Position numbers and translations under genes: made by a program. A model generated the notes under the pieces. The model did not search any database and was not told where the DNA came from. It saw only the letters and a list, made by a program, of their open reading frames with translations. This document shows positions 56,276 to 64,000 of a stretch of 64,000 nt of DNA, piece by piece. Origin of the DNA: Cryobacterium sp. CG_9.6 (GTDB taxonomy: Bacteria > Actinomycetota > Actinomycetes > Actinomycetales > Microbacteriaceae). The DNA lies in NCBI RefSeq assembly GCF_029893365.1, contig NZ_JARXUZ010000001.1:1302001-1366000 (forward strand), in the 5' to 3' direction. Position 1 is the stretch's first letter; each line of letters opens with the position of its first letter.

Positions 56276-58060
56276 ATGAGCATTGCAGAGCAGACCCCGC
56301 CGGACGTGAACGCCTCTACTGCGTCTCCGCACACCATGTCTCCGCGCACCACGGAGTTGTCCGGGGCTGTCCGGGACGAGTTGGACGCGGCTCTTCACGA
56401 TCTCGTTGACGGCGCCGCTCGGTGGGCAGCCATGCCGCTCACGCGGCGCGCGGAGCTGCTCGCTGCCACCCACTCCGCCATGGCTGGGCAGGCAAAACGC
56501 TGGGCAATCCGGGCCCGTGACATCAAAGGTTTGGATGCCTCCTCTCCGCTTGTTGGTGAGGAATGGATTTCTGGTCCCTATGCCGCGCTTGCCGGCGTGG
56601 GCACCCTGGCTCACAGTGTCGCTGCGCTCGCCGCAGGCACGTCACCGCTGGCCGGCATCAGGGTGGGTACTGCTCCGGGTAACCGTGTGACGATCCCGGT
56701 TCTTCCGCACACCGCACATGAGGCGGTGCTGCTGCACGGCTTCCACGCGGAGGTGTGGCTGAGGCCCGGAGTTACCGCCACCGACGCGGTCAAGAAGGCC
56801 GGGCTGGGCGAGCTGAACCCCACGGTGTCCGGAGGAGTGGGCCTCGTGCTCGGTGCCGGCAACATCACATCGATCCCTCCACTGGATGTTCTGTACGAAA
56901 TTGTGGCCAACAACCGTGCCGTGATCCTGAAGCTCAACCCGATCATGGCGGGCATGATGAGCGTGTATTTGGCGGCACTGGAGCCGCTCGTGACCGCGAA
57001 ACTGCTGCGAGTGGTTCAGGGCGGGGCCGCCGAGGGTAGTTATCTCGCGCACAACGCTCTGGTCGACCACGTTCACATCACGGGCAGCGCGGCCACTCAC
57101 GACGTGGTCGTCTGGGGGCCCGGAGCAGACGGTGCCGCGCGCAAAGCGGCGGGAACACCGCTTCTGAACAAGCCCATCACGAGTGAGCTCGGCGGTGTGG
57201 CACCGATCATCATTCTGCCGAGCCGGTGGACCGCGCACGATCTGCGCTATCAGGCCGAACACGTGGCCACGATGCGGCTGCACAACGGCGGTTACAACTG
57301 CATCGCCGGTCAAATCGTGGTGCTCAGTGCCGACTGGCCGCAGAAGGCCGAGTTCCTCACCGAATTGGCGGCGGCCCTGGAGCGCACACCCGCTCGCCCG
57401 GCGTGGTATCCCGGGAGTGACTCGCGGATGTCTGCCGCCGCGGTGTGTTACCCGAACGCTCAGCGCTTCGCCGCGGGCACTCGACTCCTCGTGTCAATCA
57501 CGGGCGAGCAGGACGCCACCTATCTGCAAACGACGGAGACCTTTTCGCCGGTGCTGGGAGTGATCGAACTTCCGGGATCAGGTCAGGTGTTCCTTGATGG
57601 TGCTGTTGCGACCGTCAATCGGGACTTCCTCGGAACCCTCGGCGCCAATCTGATTGCAGACCCGTCGGTGATCAGGAAGCTCGGTCGCGGGTTCCGCACG
57701 GCCATCGCGAACCTGGAGTACGGGACGATCGCCATCAACGCGTGGACGGGCCTGGGCTTTCTGACGGCGACGGCATCGTGGGGCGCCTTCCCGGGTCACA
57801 CCATCGACAACGTGCAGTCGGGAATCGGGGTGGTGCATAACGCACTCCTGATCGATTCCCCGGAACGCACGGTGGTCACCGGTCCGTTCCGTCCGTTCCC
57901 GCGGTCCGTCGCCCACGGTGAGTTTGCGCTGTTCCCGAAACCTCCGTGGTTCGTCACGGCACGCAGTGCGCAGAAGACCGGCGCTCTGCTCGCGGGCTTC
58001 GCGGCCAAGCCATCCTGGGCGAAGCTGCCCGCGATCTTCCTCTCTGCCTTCCGGGCTTAG
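56276..58060 (+). CDS. Aldehyde dehydrogenase family protein
   Basis: NAD(P)-dependent aldehyde oxidation. ATG with AAAGGAG. At 594 residues it is about 100 longer than usual, mainly at the N-terminus (Ser/Pro-rich first 30) and in the C-terminal tail. Catalytic Cys342 is in N-G-G-Y-N-C-I-A-G-Q and the general-base Glu in I-T-S-E-L-G-G-V-A-P. The usual G-Q-x-C is thus changed to Y-N-C, placing it in an unusual ALDH subgroup. It probably acts on the aldehyde made by the GMC oxidase encoded 14 nt downstream. Confidence 0.85.
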   Translation: MSIAEQTPPDVNASTASPHTMSPRTTELSGAVRDELDAALHDLVDGAARWAAMPLTRRAELLAATHSAMAGQAKRWAIRARDIKGLDASSPLVGEEWISGPYAALAGVGTLAHSVAALAAGTSPLAGIRVGTAPGNRVTIPVLPHTAHEAVLLHGFHAEVWLRPGVTATDAVKKAGLGELNPTVSGGVGLVLGAGNITSIPPLDVLYEIVANNRAVILKLNPIMAGMMSVYLAALEPLVTAKLLRVVQGGAAEGSYLAHNALVDHVHITGSAATHDVVVWGPGADGAARKAAGTPLLNKPITSELGGVAPIIILPSRWTAHDLRYQAEHVATMRLHNGGYNCIAGQIVVLSADWPQKAEFLTELAAALERTPARPAWYPGSDSRMSAAAVCYPNAQRFAAGTRLLVSITGEQDATYLQTTETFSPVLGVIELPGSGQVFLDGAVATVNRDFLGTLGANLIADPSVIRKLGRGFRTAIANLEYGTIAINAWTGLGFLTATASWGAFPGHTIDNVQSGIGVVHNALLIDSPERTVVTGPFRPFPRSVAHGEFALFPKPPWFVTARSAQKTGALLAGFAAKPSWAKLPAIFLSAFRA

Positions 58061-58074
58061 GGCCGGCGACTCCA

Positions 58075-59751
58075 ATGAAAAAGGTCGACATGATCCAGAC
58101 ACGTCCTGGCAGCACCCTCCTGACCACCCGCGACGGTGGTTCGTTCGATTACGTCGTGGTGGGGGCGGGTTCGGCCGGTGCTGCTCTCGCCAACCGGCTC
58201 AGTGCTCACCCGTCGACATCGGTGGTGTTGCTGGAGGCCGGTGGGAACGACTCGAACCCGAGCGTTCACATTCCCGCGGCGTTCTCGGGGCTGTTCAAGA
58301 CGGATCTGGACTGGAACTACGAGACCACCCCGCAGCCGGGCCTCGGAGGTCGCACCATTTATTGGCCACGCGGCAAGGTTCTGGGTGGCTCATCGTCGCT
58401 GAACGCGATGATGTGGGTACGCGGGTTCGCGGCGGACTACGACCGCTGGGCCGATCTGGCGGGCCCCGACTGGTCCTACGAATCCCTGCTCCCCATCTTC
58501 CAACGGGTGGAACGGGTTCAGGATGCCAGCAATCCCGAGCACGGTGCCGCGGGAGCGATGAACGTGGAGCATCAGCGGAGTCCGCGAGAGCTCACCGCGA
58601 CCTTCCTCCGGGCGGTCACCGAAGCCGGGTACGCCGTCGTGCCGCCGAACTCCCGGCAGCCCGAAGGGTTCAGTGAAACGATGCTCAGCCAGAAGAAGGG
58701 GTCACGTCACAGCACGGTCGACGGCTACCTGCGACCGGCCAAGGACCGGAAGAATCTGGTCGTTCGAACGGGGGCGCAGGCAACACGGGTGGTCTTTGAC
58801 GGAACCCGCGCGGTGGGGGTGGAGTACTCGGTGGCCGGCGTCCTGCATCGGGTCGAAGCGCGCGGTGAGGTGATTCTCTGCGGTGGCGCCGTGAACACGC
58901 CGCAGCTCCTCATGCTCTCGGGTATCGGCGACGCGGCACACCTGACGTCGCAGGGCATCCCCGTGCTCGTGGACTCCCCGGAGGTCGGCGCGAATCTGAG
59001 GGACCATCTTGTGTCGTTCTTCACGGTGGAGACCCCGGGAGGGACCCTGCTCACAGCGACCGGACTGGGGGAGGTGGGAAACTATCTCCTCCGGCGGCGC
59101 GGAATGCTGACATCCAACGTGGCGGAGGCGTACGGCTTTGTCCGCTCCAGCGCCCACGTGGAGTTGCCCGACCTCGAGATGATTTTCGCACCCGCAGCGT
59201 ATGTCGATGAGGGTCTTTCGGGAATCCCCGGCCACGGCATCAGCCTTGGTCCCATCTTGATCCAGCCCAAAAGCACTGGAACCGTCACGCTGGCGTCGGC
59301 CGACCCGTTCGACAAACCGATCATTGATCCGCGCTACCTGTCGGATCCCGGCGGAGAGGACCGCGCGGTGATGATGCGCGGGCTCGCCATCGCCGAGCGG
59401 ATCCTGTCAACCCCGTCGATGACGGCGGTCTCTAACGGGAAGTACATGCGCCCGATGAAGGGCGAGCAACTCGACACGGCAACACGGGCAGCCAGCGCTC
59501 TCAATTCCCTGTCGCACACGCTCTATCACCCGACCAGTACGGCACGGATGGGGTCAGATGCGTCGGCTCCGGTCGATGGTGAGCTCCGTGTGCGCGGGGT
59601 GCAGGGGCTCCGCGTAGCGGATGCGTCGGTTATGCCGCAGATCATTCGCGGTCATACCAACGCACCCGCCATTGTGATCGGCGAGAAGGCTGCTGAATTC
59701 ATCATCGCCGCGGCACGGGCCGGTCGACGGGACAGGATCACCGTGAGCTGA
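58075..59751 (+). CDS. GMC-family FAD oxidoreductase (choline/alcohol dehydrogenase-like)
   Basis: Oxidises an alcohol to an aldehyde with FAD. ATG 58075 gives 558 residues; ATG 58090 is an equal candidate because AAAAAGG lies just before it. The FAD loop is V-V-V-G-A-G-S-A-G-A-A-L-A, the GMC signature G-K-V-L-G-G-S-S-S-L-N-A-M-M-W-V-R-G, and the catalytic His segment H-P-T-S-T-A-R-M-G with R-G-H-T-N-A-P-A. The substrate is unknown; alcohol-to-acid conversion together with the ALDH is the natural reading. Confidence 0.92.
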   Translation: MKKVDMIQTRPGSTLLTTRDGGSFDYVVVGAGSAGAALANRLSAHPSTSVVLLEAGGNDSNPSVHIPAAFSGLFKTDLDWNYETTPQPGLGGRTIYWPRGKVLGGSSSLNAMMWVRGFAADYDRWADLAGPDWSYESLLPIFQRVERVQDASNPEHGAAGAMNVEHQRSPRELTATFLRAVTEAGYAVVPPNSRQPEGFSETMLSQKKGSRHSTVDGYLRPAKDRKNLVVRTGAQATRVVFDGTRAVGVEYSVAGVLHRVEARGEVILCGGAVNTPQLLMLSGIGDAAHLTSQGIPVLVDSPEVGANLRDHLVSFFTVETPGGTLLTATGLGEVGNYLLRRRGMLTSNVAEAYGFVRSSAHVELPDLEMIFAPAAYVDEGLSGIPGHGISLGPILIQPKSTGTVTLASADPFDKPIIDPRYLSDPGGEDRAVMMRGLAIAERILSTPSMTAVSNGKYMRPMKGEQLDTATRAASALNSLSHTLYHPTSTARMGSDASAPVDGELRVRGVQGLRVADASVMPQIIRGHTNAPAIVIGEKAAEFIIAAARAGRRDRITVS

Positions 59752-59785
59752 GAGGTGGCGTTCCACGACGCAACCCGATGAGGGG

Positions 59786-59874
59786 TCAGTCCGTGAGGTA
59801 CGCCGAAGACAGCGCCGCGAGTGCCTTCGGATTGGGCTTCTTGGTTCCGGGGTGTACGAGCTCGACACCGAACA
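59786..59874 (-). pseudogene. Remnant of a gabT-like gene
   Basis: On the minus strand this stretch reads L-F-G-V-E-L-V-H-P-G-T-K-K-P-N-P-K-A-L then directly A-A-L-S-S-A-Y-L-T-D and stop. The first part matches gabT copy 2 around 61887-61948 nearly base for base; the second matches its last codons (61718-61751). About 120 nt in between, and everything upstream, are deleted. It is not a working gene. Confidence 0.82.
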
Positions 59875-59875
59875 G

Positions 59876-59935
59876 TGTTTCATCGCTGCCTCCGTCAGCT
59901 TCCCCGTCGAGCACGAGCCGGTCACCACTGCCTAG
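59876..59935 (+). pseudogene. Remnant of an osmC-like gene
   Basis: Reads C-F-I-A-A-S-V-S-F-P-V-E-H-E-P-V-T-T-A and stop, matching the last 21 residues of the OsmC protein at 54385-54873 (C-F-I-A-A-S-V-N-F-P-V ...). It abuts the gabT remnant with 1 nt between, in the same divergent layout as the intact pair. The rest of the 401-bp gap to padR (59936-60152) holds weak promoter-like TAGTGT sequences (60039, 60056) and the 17-bp repeats. Confidence 0.8.
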
Positions 59936-60078
59936 CGGCTTAGCGCAGTGCCGGGCTGCGAGTCTGACGACTTTCCCGCACGGAAAGCGTCCGAGGCTTC
60001 GGGCGCGGCGCGGGAGATGTGGAGCGTGTATGGCGCGGTAGTGTGGTTTGCGTAGTAGTGTGGGGTGCGTTGAAGTCG

Positions 60079-60136
60079 CACGCCGCACGAAGATCCACGC
60101 CGCACGAAGATGCACGCCGCACGAAGATGCACGCCG
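60079..60136 (+). repeat. 17-bp tandem repeat upstream of padR
   Basis: CACGCCGCACGAAGATG in three complete copies (60079-60095 with a final C, 60096-60112, 60113-60129) and a partial fourth. It ends 5 nt before the AAGGAG of padR, so it lies in the 5' leader or operator region. Confidence 0.9.
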
Positions 60137-60152
60137 ACCTAAGGAGATGCCG

Positions 60153-60512
60153 ATGGATAGCACCCAGTTGCTCAAGGGGGTGCTCGACATGGCCGTCCTG
60201 GCCGTGATCGTCGACGACGACGGCTACGGCTATGACATCGTGCGCCGGTTGCGCGCCGCCGGGCTCGACGAGGTCGGCGACGCATCGGTTTACGGCACCC
60301 TCCGCCGGCTGTACAGCGCGGGGGCGCTGTCGAGCTACGTCGTCCCATCCGACGGCGGACCGCACCGCAAGTATTACGGAATGAACGCGAACGGCCGGGC
60401 AATGCTCGCCGAACAACGTTCAAACTGGACTGCCTTCGCCGATACCCTCACCCAGCTGCTCGAGAAGCCGCAACCCGCCGTCCACCTACCTACGATCGGT
60501 GACCAGTCATGA
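60153..60512 (+). CDS. PadR-family transcriptional regulator
   Basis: A 119-residue winged-helix repressor. ATG 60153 has AAGGAG at ideal spacing. The core reads L-L-K-G-V-L-D-M-A-V-L-A-V-I ... G-Y-G-Y-D-I-V-R-R-L, with S-V-Y-G-T-L-R-R-L-Y-S-A-G-A-L and the wing G-G-P-H-R-K-Y-Y. It overlaps the HAAS-like gene by 4 nt, the common PadR-DUF1700 pair in which the regulator controls a membrane protein operon. Confidence 0.93.
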   Translation: MDSTQLLKGVLDMAVLAVIVDDDGYGYDIVRRLRAAGLDEVGDASVYGTLRRLYSAGALSSYVVPSDGGPHRKYYGMNANGRAMLAEQRSNWTAFADTLTQLLEKPQPAVHLPTIGDQS

Positions 60513-61594
60513 GCGAAACCGCCACCACACCGTCCATTCACGACTTTGCCCTGGCTGTACGGGCCGCCCTGAGCGACCTCCCGGCTGATGATATCGATGA
60601 TCTCACGGATGACCTCGAAGCCGACCTGACCGAGCAGGCAGCTGAGGTTGCTGCTGCCGATGCGCCCACCTTTGACCTCGGCGATCCGGTCGCTTACGCC
60701 GACGAGCTGCGCAGCGCTGCCGGGCTTCCGCTGCGGGGAACGCGCCCTACGGCTCGGGTACCTCGACTGCGCCTGCTCCGAGCCTGGATCGGTGACGCAC
60801 GAGCGGATGCTGCGCAGCGCATCCGCTCGACTTCGACCGGCACCGCACTGCTCGATTTTCTGCTCGTATTGCGCCCGCTCTGGTGGGTGCTGCGCGGCTG
60901 GGTCGTCTTCGTGGTCGCCGAGATATTTTTGGGTGGAGCGATCAGCACAGTGCCGTCCGATCCGGTGCGGTGGTTCGTGTTCGCGGCCTTCGTTGTCTTG
61001 AGCGTGCAGTGGGGTCGCGGCCGCTGGCTGCCGTGGCGCTGGCTGCCCGGGTTTCGCACCCTTGTCAGCGTCTGCGCGGTTCTCGTGCTGCCGATTGTGC
61101 TGCTGTTCACGGTGCAACAGGCAGCACGTTCGGAGAACGGTGCCTACGTGGAATACACTCCGGCACCGAATCCCGGACTCATTCAGAGCGGCGAGCAGGT
61201 GACCAACGTTTTTGCCTACGATGCCGACGGTCAGCCGATTTCTGACGTGCAGTTGTTCGACCAGGATGGCCGGGCGCTCAACGTCGTCAATGACCCGGTG
61301 AATACGAGCTACCTGCCCCAGCTCGACAAAGCCGGTGAGAAAGACATGGTCGTGCCGAGCCTGCTGGTGCCGGCGGGCGGCGGCTGGAACGTGTTTCCGC
61401 TTCGGTTGGTGACATCGGACGATATCGACTACACCTATGACGTCTTCGGCCAGGCTTACCAAGCGGATGCGACGTCGTCGCCGTTCCCCTATGCCCAGGT
61501 GCAGCCGCTCACCGAGGTGCCGGCGTCGGGGGAGCCATCACCCACACCGTCGCCGAGACCCACAGCATCCGTTGAACCGACGGCTGGAGGATGA
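60509..61594 (+). CDS. HAAS/DUF1700-like membrane protein
   Basis: A 361-residue protein co-translated with padR. Residues 10-75 form the acidic helical HAAS-type domain (A-L-S-D-L-P-A-D-D-I-D-D-L-T-D-D-L-E-A-D-L ... G-D-P-V-A-Y-A-D-E-L-R). Four hydrophobic segments lie at about 110-205. An extracytoplasmic domain and a Pro/Thr/Ser-rich end (P-S-P-T-P-S-P-R-P) follow. Function is unknown; the pair with PadR suggests an envelope stress response. Confidence 0.78.
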   Translation: MSETATTPSIHDFALAVRAALSDLPADDIDDLTDDLEADLTEQAAEVAAADAPTFDLGDPVAYADELRSAAGLPLRGTRPTARVPRLRLLRAWIGDARADAAQRIRSTSTGTALLDFLLVLRPLWWVLRGWVVFVVAEIFLGGAISTVPSDPVRWFVFAAFVVLSVQWGRGRWLPWRWLPGFRTLVSVCAVLVLPIVLLFTVQQAARSENGAYVEYTPAPNPGLIQSGEQVTNVFAYDADGQPISDVQLFDQDGRALNVVNDPVNTSYLPQLDKAGEKDMVVPSLLVPAGGGWNVFPLRLVTSDDIDYTYDVFGQAYQADATSSPFPYAQVQPLTEVPASGEPSPTPSPRPTASVEPTAGG

Positions 61595-61717
61595 TGCCAA
61601 CGGCCGCCGAGCGGGGGCGGTCAGAAGCCCGTCGGCCATCAACCTGCTCCCCACTCATTCCGGCCCCAGCCTAACCAACGCCACGGCTCGGCGTCCGAAA
61701 CTGGCGTAACCGGCGGA

Positions 61718-63064
61718 CTACGCCGGGAACGACGCAGACAGCGCCGCGAGGGCCTCCTCGATGACGGTTGCCGCATCATCGATGAGCTCGTCGGAGATGA
61801 CGACCGAGGGCATGATGCGCAGCACCGAGTCCCAGCTGCCGGCATCAAGCACGATCACGCCGTTGGTTGTGGCGTGCTTGATCACGGCCGTGAGTGCCTC
61901 CGGGTTGGGCTTCTTGGTTCCAGGGTGCACGAGCTCGACACCGAACATGGCGCCCTTACCGCGGACGTCGCCCACAACAGGGAACCGCTCGGCCCAATCG
62001 CCAATCCGAGCCTGCAGTGTCTTCTCGACGCGCTGTGCCTGCGCGAGCAGGCCATCACGCTCGATCACGTTGAAGACGGCGAGGGCCGCAGCGGTCGAGA
62101 CCGGGTTGCCGCCAAACGTGCCCCCGACGCCGCCGGGCTGCACGGAATCCATGATATCGGCGCGACCGGTGACGGCAGCGAGTGGGAATCCGCCGGCGAT
62201 GCCCTTCGCGGTGGTGACGAGGTCGGGCACAACGTTGTGGTGTTCGATCGCGCACCACGTTCCGGTTCGCGCAATACCGGCCTGAATCTCGTCGGAAACG
62301 AACACAATGCCATTGTCGGTGCAGAATTCGCGGATGCGTTCAAAGAACCCCGGGGCGGGGGTCACGATGCCGCCGTCGCCCTGAATGGGCTCCACAAAGA
62401 AGGCGGCGATCTCCGTCGCACCGATGTGGGTGTTGATGTAGTCGATGGTCTTTTCGGCCGCTTCCTCACCCGTGAGGCCGTCACGGAAGGGGTAGCTCGT
62501 GGGCACGCTGTAGATCTCACCGGGGAATGGTCCCATGCCGGCGCGTTCCGGCCAGGGACGGTAGGTCATGGCCATGGTGAGGTTGGTGCGACCGTGGAAG
62601 GCGTGATCAAGGGCGACGATGGCACGGCGACCGGTGAACTTGCGCGCGATCTTCACCGCGTTCTCTACCGCTTCGGCGCCGGTGTTCACGAGAAGGGAAC
62701 GCTTCTCAAAATCGCCGGGGGTGATCTCGGCCAGCTTCTCCGCCACGCGAACGTAGTTCTCGTAGGGTGTGACGGTGAACAGTGTGTGGGTGAGCTTGGT
62801 GGCCTGTTCGGCGGCCGCTGCGGCGATCTCCGGGTGGGCGTGGCCAATAGTCGTCACGCCGATACCGCAGCCGAGGTCGATGATCTGGTTGCCGTCGACG
62901 TCAACGAGAATCGCGCCGGCGCCGTGATCCATGTAGATGTTGGCCAGGGTGCCGGCACCGCGGGCGACGGTTCGCTCGCGTCGTGCCTGCAGCTCAACCG
63001 ACTTGGGCCCGGGAAGGGCGGTGACGAGTTTGCGTTGCTGGGGGACCGAATAGGAGGCAGTCAT
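61718..63064 (-). CDS. gabT: 4-aminobutyrate aminotransferase, copy 2
   Basis: A second class III PLP aminotransferase, 448 residues, clearly paralogous to copy 1 (same opening V-P-Q-Q-R-K-L-V-T-A-L-P-G-P-K-S and N-T-G-A-E-A-V-E-N). PLP lysine in T-A-K-G-I-A-G-G-F-P; also D-E-I-Q-A-G-I-A-R-T-G. It is downstream of plsC on the same strand. The remnant at 59786-59874 is closer to this copy than to copy 1. Substrate could be GABA or another omega-amino acid. Confidence 0.92.
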   Translation of the reverse strand: MTASYSVPQQRKLVTALPGPKSVELQARRERTVARGAGTLANIYMDHGAGAILVDVDGNQIIDLGCGIGVTTIGHAHPEIAAAAAEQATKLTHTLFTVTPYENYVRVAEKLAEITPGDFEKRSLLVNTGAEAVENAVKIARKFTGRRAIVALDHAFHGRTNLTMAMTYRPWPERAGMGPFPGEIYSVPTSYPFRDGLTGEEAAEKTIDYINTHIGATEIAAFFVEPIQGDGGIVTPAPGFFERIREFCTDNGIVFVSDEIQAGIARTGTWCAIEHHNVVPDLVTTAKGIAGGFPLAAVTGRADIMDSVQPGGVGGTFGGNPVSTAAALAVFNVIERDGLLAQAQRVEKTLQARIGDWAERFPVVGDVRGKGAMFGVELVHPGTKKPNPEALTAVIKHATTNGVIVLDAGSWDSVLRIMPSVVISDELIDDAATVIEEALAALSASFPA

Positions 63065-63099
63065 GGGGTCAGCCTAGGGCCGTCGGCTGGATGCTGACA

Positions 63100-63132
63100 C
63101 CGAACGCCAATACTGAACGCCAATACCGAACG
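63100..63132 (+). repeat. 13-bp tandem repeat between plsC and gabT copy 2
   Basis: CCGAACGCCAATA, CTGAACGCCAATA and a partial CCGAACG lie in the 77-bp gap upstream of gabT copy 2. Confidence 0.8.
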
Positions 63133-63141
63133 GGCAGGAAG

Positions 63142-63924
63142 CTAGACCCGTTCGCGGGGAAAGACCTTGTCCGCAAGCCGGAGAAGCGTTCCGGCGGGCG
63201 GTGATTCGTTGTACGACTTGGCGAGTTCCTGGCCCGAGAGTGCATGAATCGCGGCCATGATCTCATCCGTTGCCTGGCGACGCGCCTTACCCGACTCGGC
63301 TGAGCCGTGTGGGCTCAGATCGATCGGTGTGCCAAAAGCCACCGTAATCTTGCGAATGCGGGGAACCTTGCTGCCCACGGGCATGATCTCCTGTGTGCCA
63401 ATCAGTCCAACGGGCACGACAACGGCGCCAGTCGTGAGGGCCAGCCAGGCAACCCCGGTTCGCCCGCGGTACAGGCGACCGTCAAGTGAGCGGGTACCTT
63501 CCGGGTAAATAGCGAAGGCGCTCTCGTCTTCGAGGATGGTGCGGCCGGCATCGAGTGCAACCTGTGCGGCCTGTCCGGCGCCGCGCTCCACACCCACCGC
63601 ACCGATTGACGTGAAGAAGTTTCGGGAGACCCACCCGCTGAAGCCGGTCCCGGTGAAATACGTTGACTTCGCGAGGAACTGCACACGACGCGGTGCGGTA
63701 AGCGGGATAACGATGCTGTCAATGAACGACAGGTGGTTGCTGGCAAAAATGATCGGGCCGGTTGTCGGGATGTTGTCCCGGCCGGTGATGCGGGGCCGAA
63801 AGACGAATCTGGCAATGGGAGCCATGATTCCATAGCCCAGGAAGTACACGAATCCCGGGCGTTTCGTCCGCGCGGGGGAGGCGACTACGTCGTCGTCTTG
63901 AGGTTCTTCATTGGCACCGGTCAC
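63142..63924 (-). CDS. plsC: 1-acyl-sn-glycerol-3-phosphate acyltransferase
   Basis: Transfers a fatty acyl chain to lysophosphatidate at the membrane. The 260-residue protein has the catalytic N-H-L-S-F-I-D motif (His64, Asp69), the glycerol-phosphate site Y-P-E-G-T-R-S and V-P-V-G-L-I-G. A hydrophobic segment at about 25-42 is the membrane contact. It is divergent from dxr. Confidence 0.9.
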   Translation of the reverse strand: MTGANEEPQDDDVVASPARTKRPGFVYFLGYGIMAPIARFVFRPRITGRDNIPTTGPIIFASNHLSFIDSIVIPLTAPRRVQFLAKSTYFTGTGFSGWVSRNFFTSIGAVGVERGAGQAAQVALDAGRTILEDESAFAIYPEGTRSLDGRLYRGRTGVAWLALTTGAVVVPVGLIGTQEIMPVGSKVPRIRKITVAFGTPIDLSPHGSAESGKARRQATDEIMAAIHALSGQELAKSYNESPPAGTLLRLADKVFPRERV

Positions 63925-63968
63925 TGCTCGACCTTACTCTGCCCGGCACCTACACCTAACATGAGGGG

Positions 63969-64000
63969 GTGCGCAGAGTAATAATCCTTGGGTCCACCGG
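63969..64000 (+). CDS. dxr: 1-deoxy-D-xylulose 5-phosphate reductoisomerase, N-terminal fragment
   Basis: GTG 63969 opens a frame reading M-R-R-V-I-I-L-G-S-T-G to the window's edge. This is the typical start of DXR, whose NADPH loop is G-S-T-G-S-I-G. The call rests on 11 residues. GAGGGG directly abuts the start, so translation may be leaderless. Confidence 0.65.
   Translation, partial: MRRVIILGST

Noticed and set aside
59786..60190. A 134-codon minus-strand frame containing the gabT remnant
   Set aside because: Its first two thirds read through the 17-bp repeats and the padR start; only the last 30 codons resemble gabT, so it is a fossil, not a gene.

Overview
The window is a stretch of actinobacterial chromosome, most likely from the family Microbacteriaceae (Cryobacterium / Salinibacterium-like). 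The evidence is high G+C coding DNA with frequent GTG starts, the gene order argS-lysA-hom-thrC-thrB-rho-prfA-prmC-sua5-wecA-atpIBEFHAGDC, and an asparagine/arginine-rich insertion in Rho. These family and genus assignments are inference. No rRNA, tRNA, prophage, insertion sequence or CRISPR array was recognised.

Region 1 (1-24.7 kb) is the housekeeping core. It holds the end of argS, a DUF2993 lipoprotein-like gene, and a tightly overlapping lysine/threonine operon (lysA-hom-thrC-thrB). Rho and release factor 1 follow. A 785-bp non-coding block then carries four copies of a 97-bp palindromic element, and a cysE-cysK pair on the opposite strand separates prfA from prmC. After that come threonylcarbamoyl-AMP synthase, a WecA-type lipid-carrier glycosyltransferase, the complete F-type ATP synthase operon, yaaA and mdh.

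Region 2 (24.7-32.6 kb) is accessory. It holds an alkylation-repair pair (ogt-tag), an aldo/keto reductase, a TetR regulator with an operator inside a leaderless promoter, the heterodimeric ABC exporter it probably controls, and a DUF4192 gene.

Region 3 (32.7-50.6 kb) is the most interesting part. All genes lie on one strand: FHA protein, PP2C phosphatase, transmembrane Ser/Thr kinase with a fibronectin-like outer domain, a 1979-residue membrane-anchored protein of Ig/cadherin-like and FN3 modules, MoxR ATPase, DUF58 protein, a transglutaminase-fold membrane protein that lacks the catalytic Cys and His, a zinc-ribbon/FHA protein, and an EccC-like twin P-loop FtsK/SpoIIIE ATPase. I read this as a phosphorylation-controlled envelope assembly or export system related to, but distinct from, type VII secretion. 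No WXG100, EccB/D/E or mycosin gene is present in the window.

Region 4 (50.6-64 kb) is amino-acid and amine catabolism. It holds alanine dehydrogenase, an asparaginase, two GABA-type aminotransferases, an OsmC protein, a PucR-type regulator divergent from an aldehyde dehydrogenase/GMC oxidoreductase pair, a PadR regulator with a HAAS-type membrane protein, a PlsC acyltransferase and the first codons of dxr. Between the GMC gene and padR lies a decayed remnant of a second divergent gabT-osmC pair. Short tandem repeats of 9 to 17 bp recur at gene junctions through the window.
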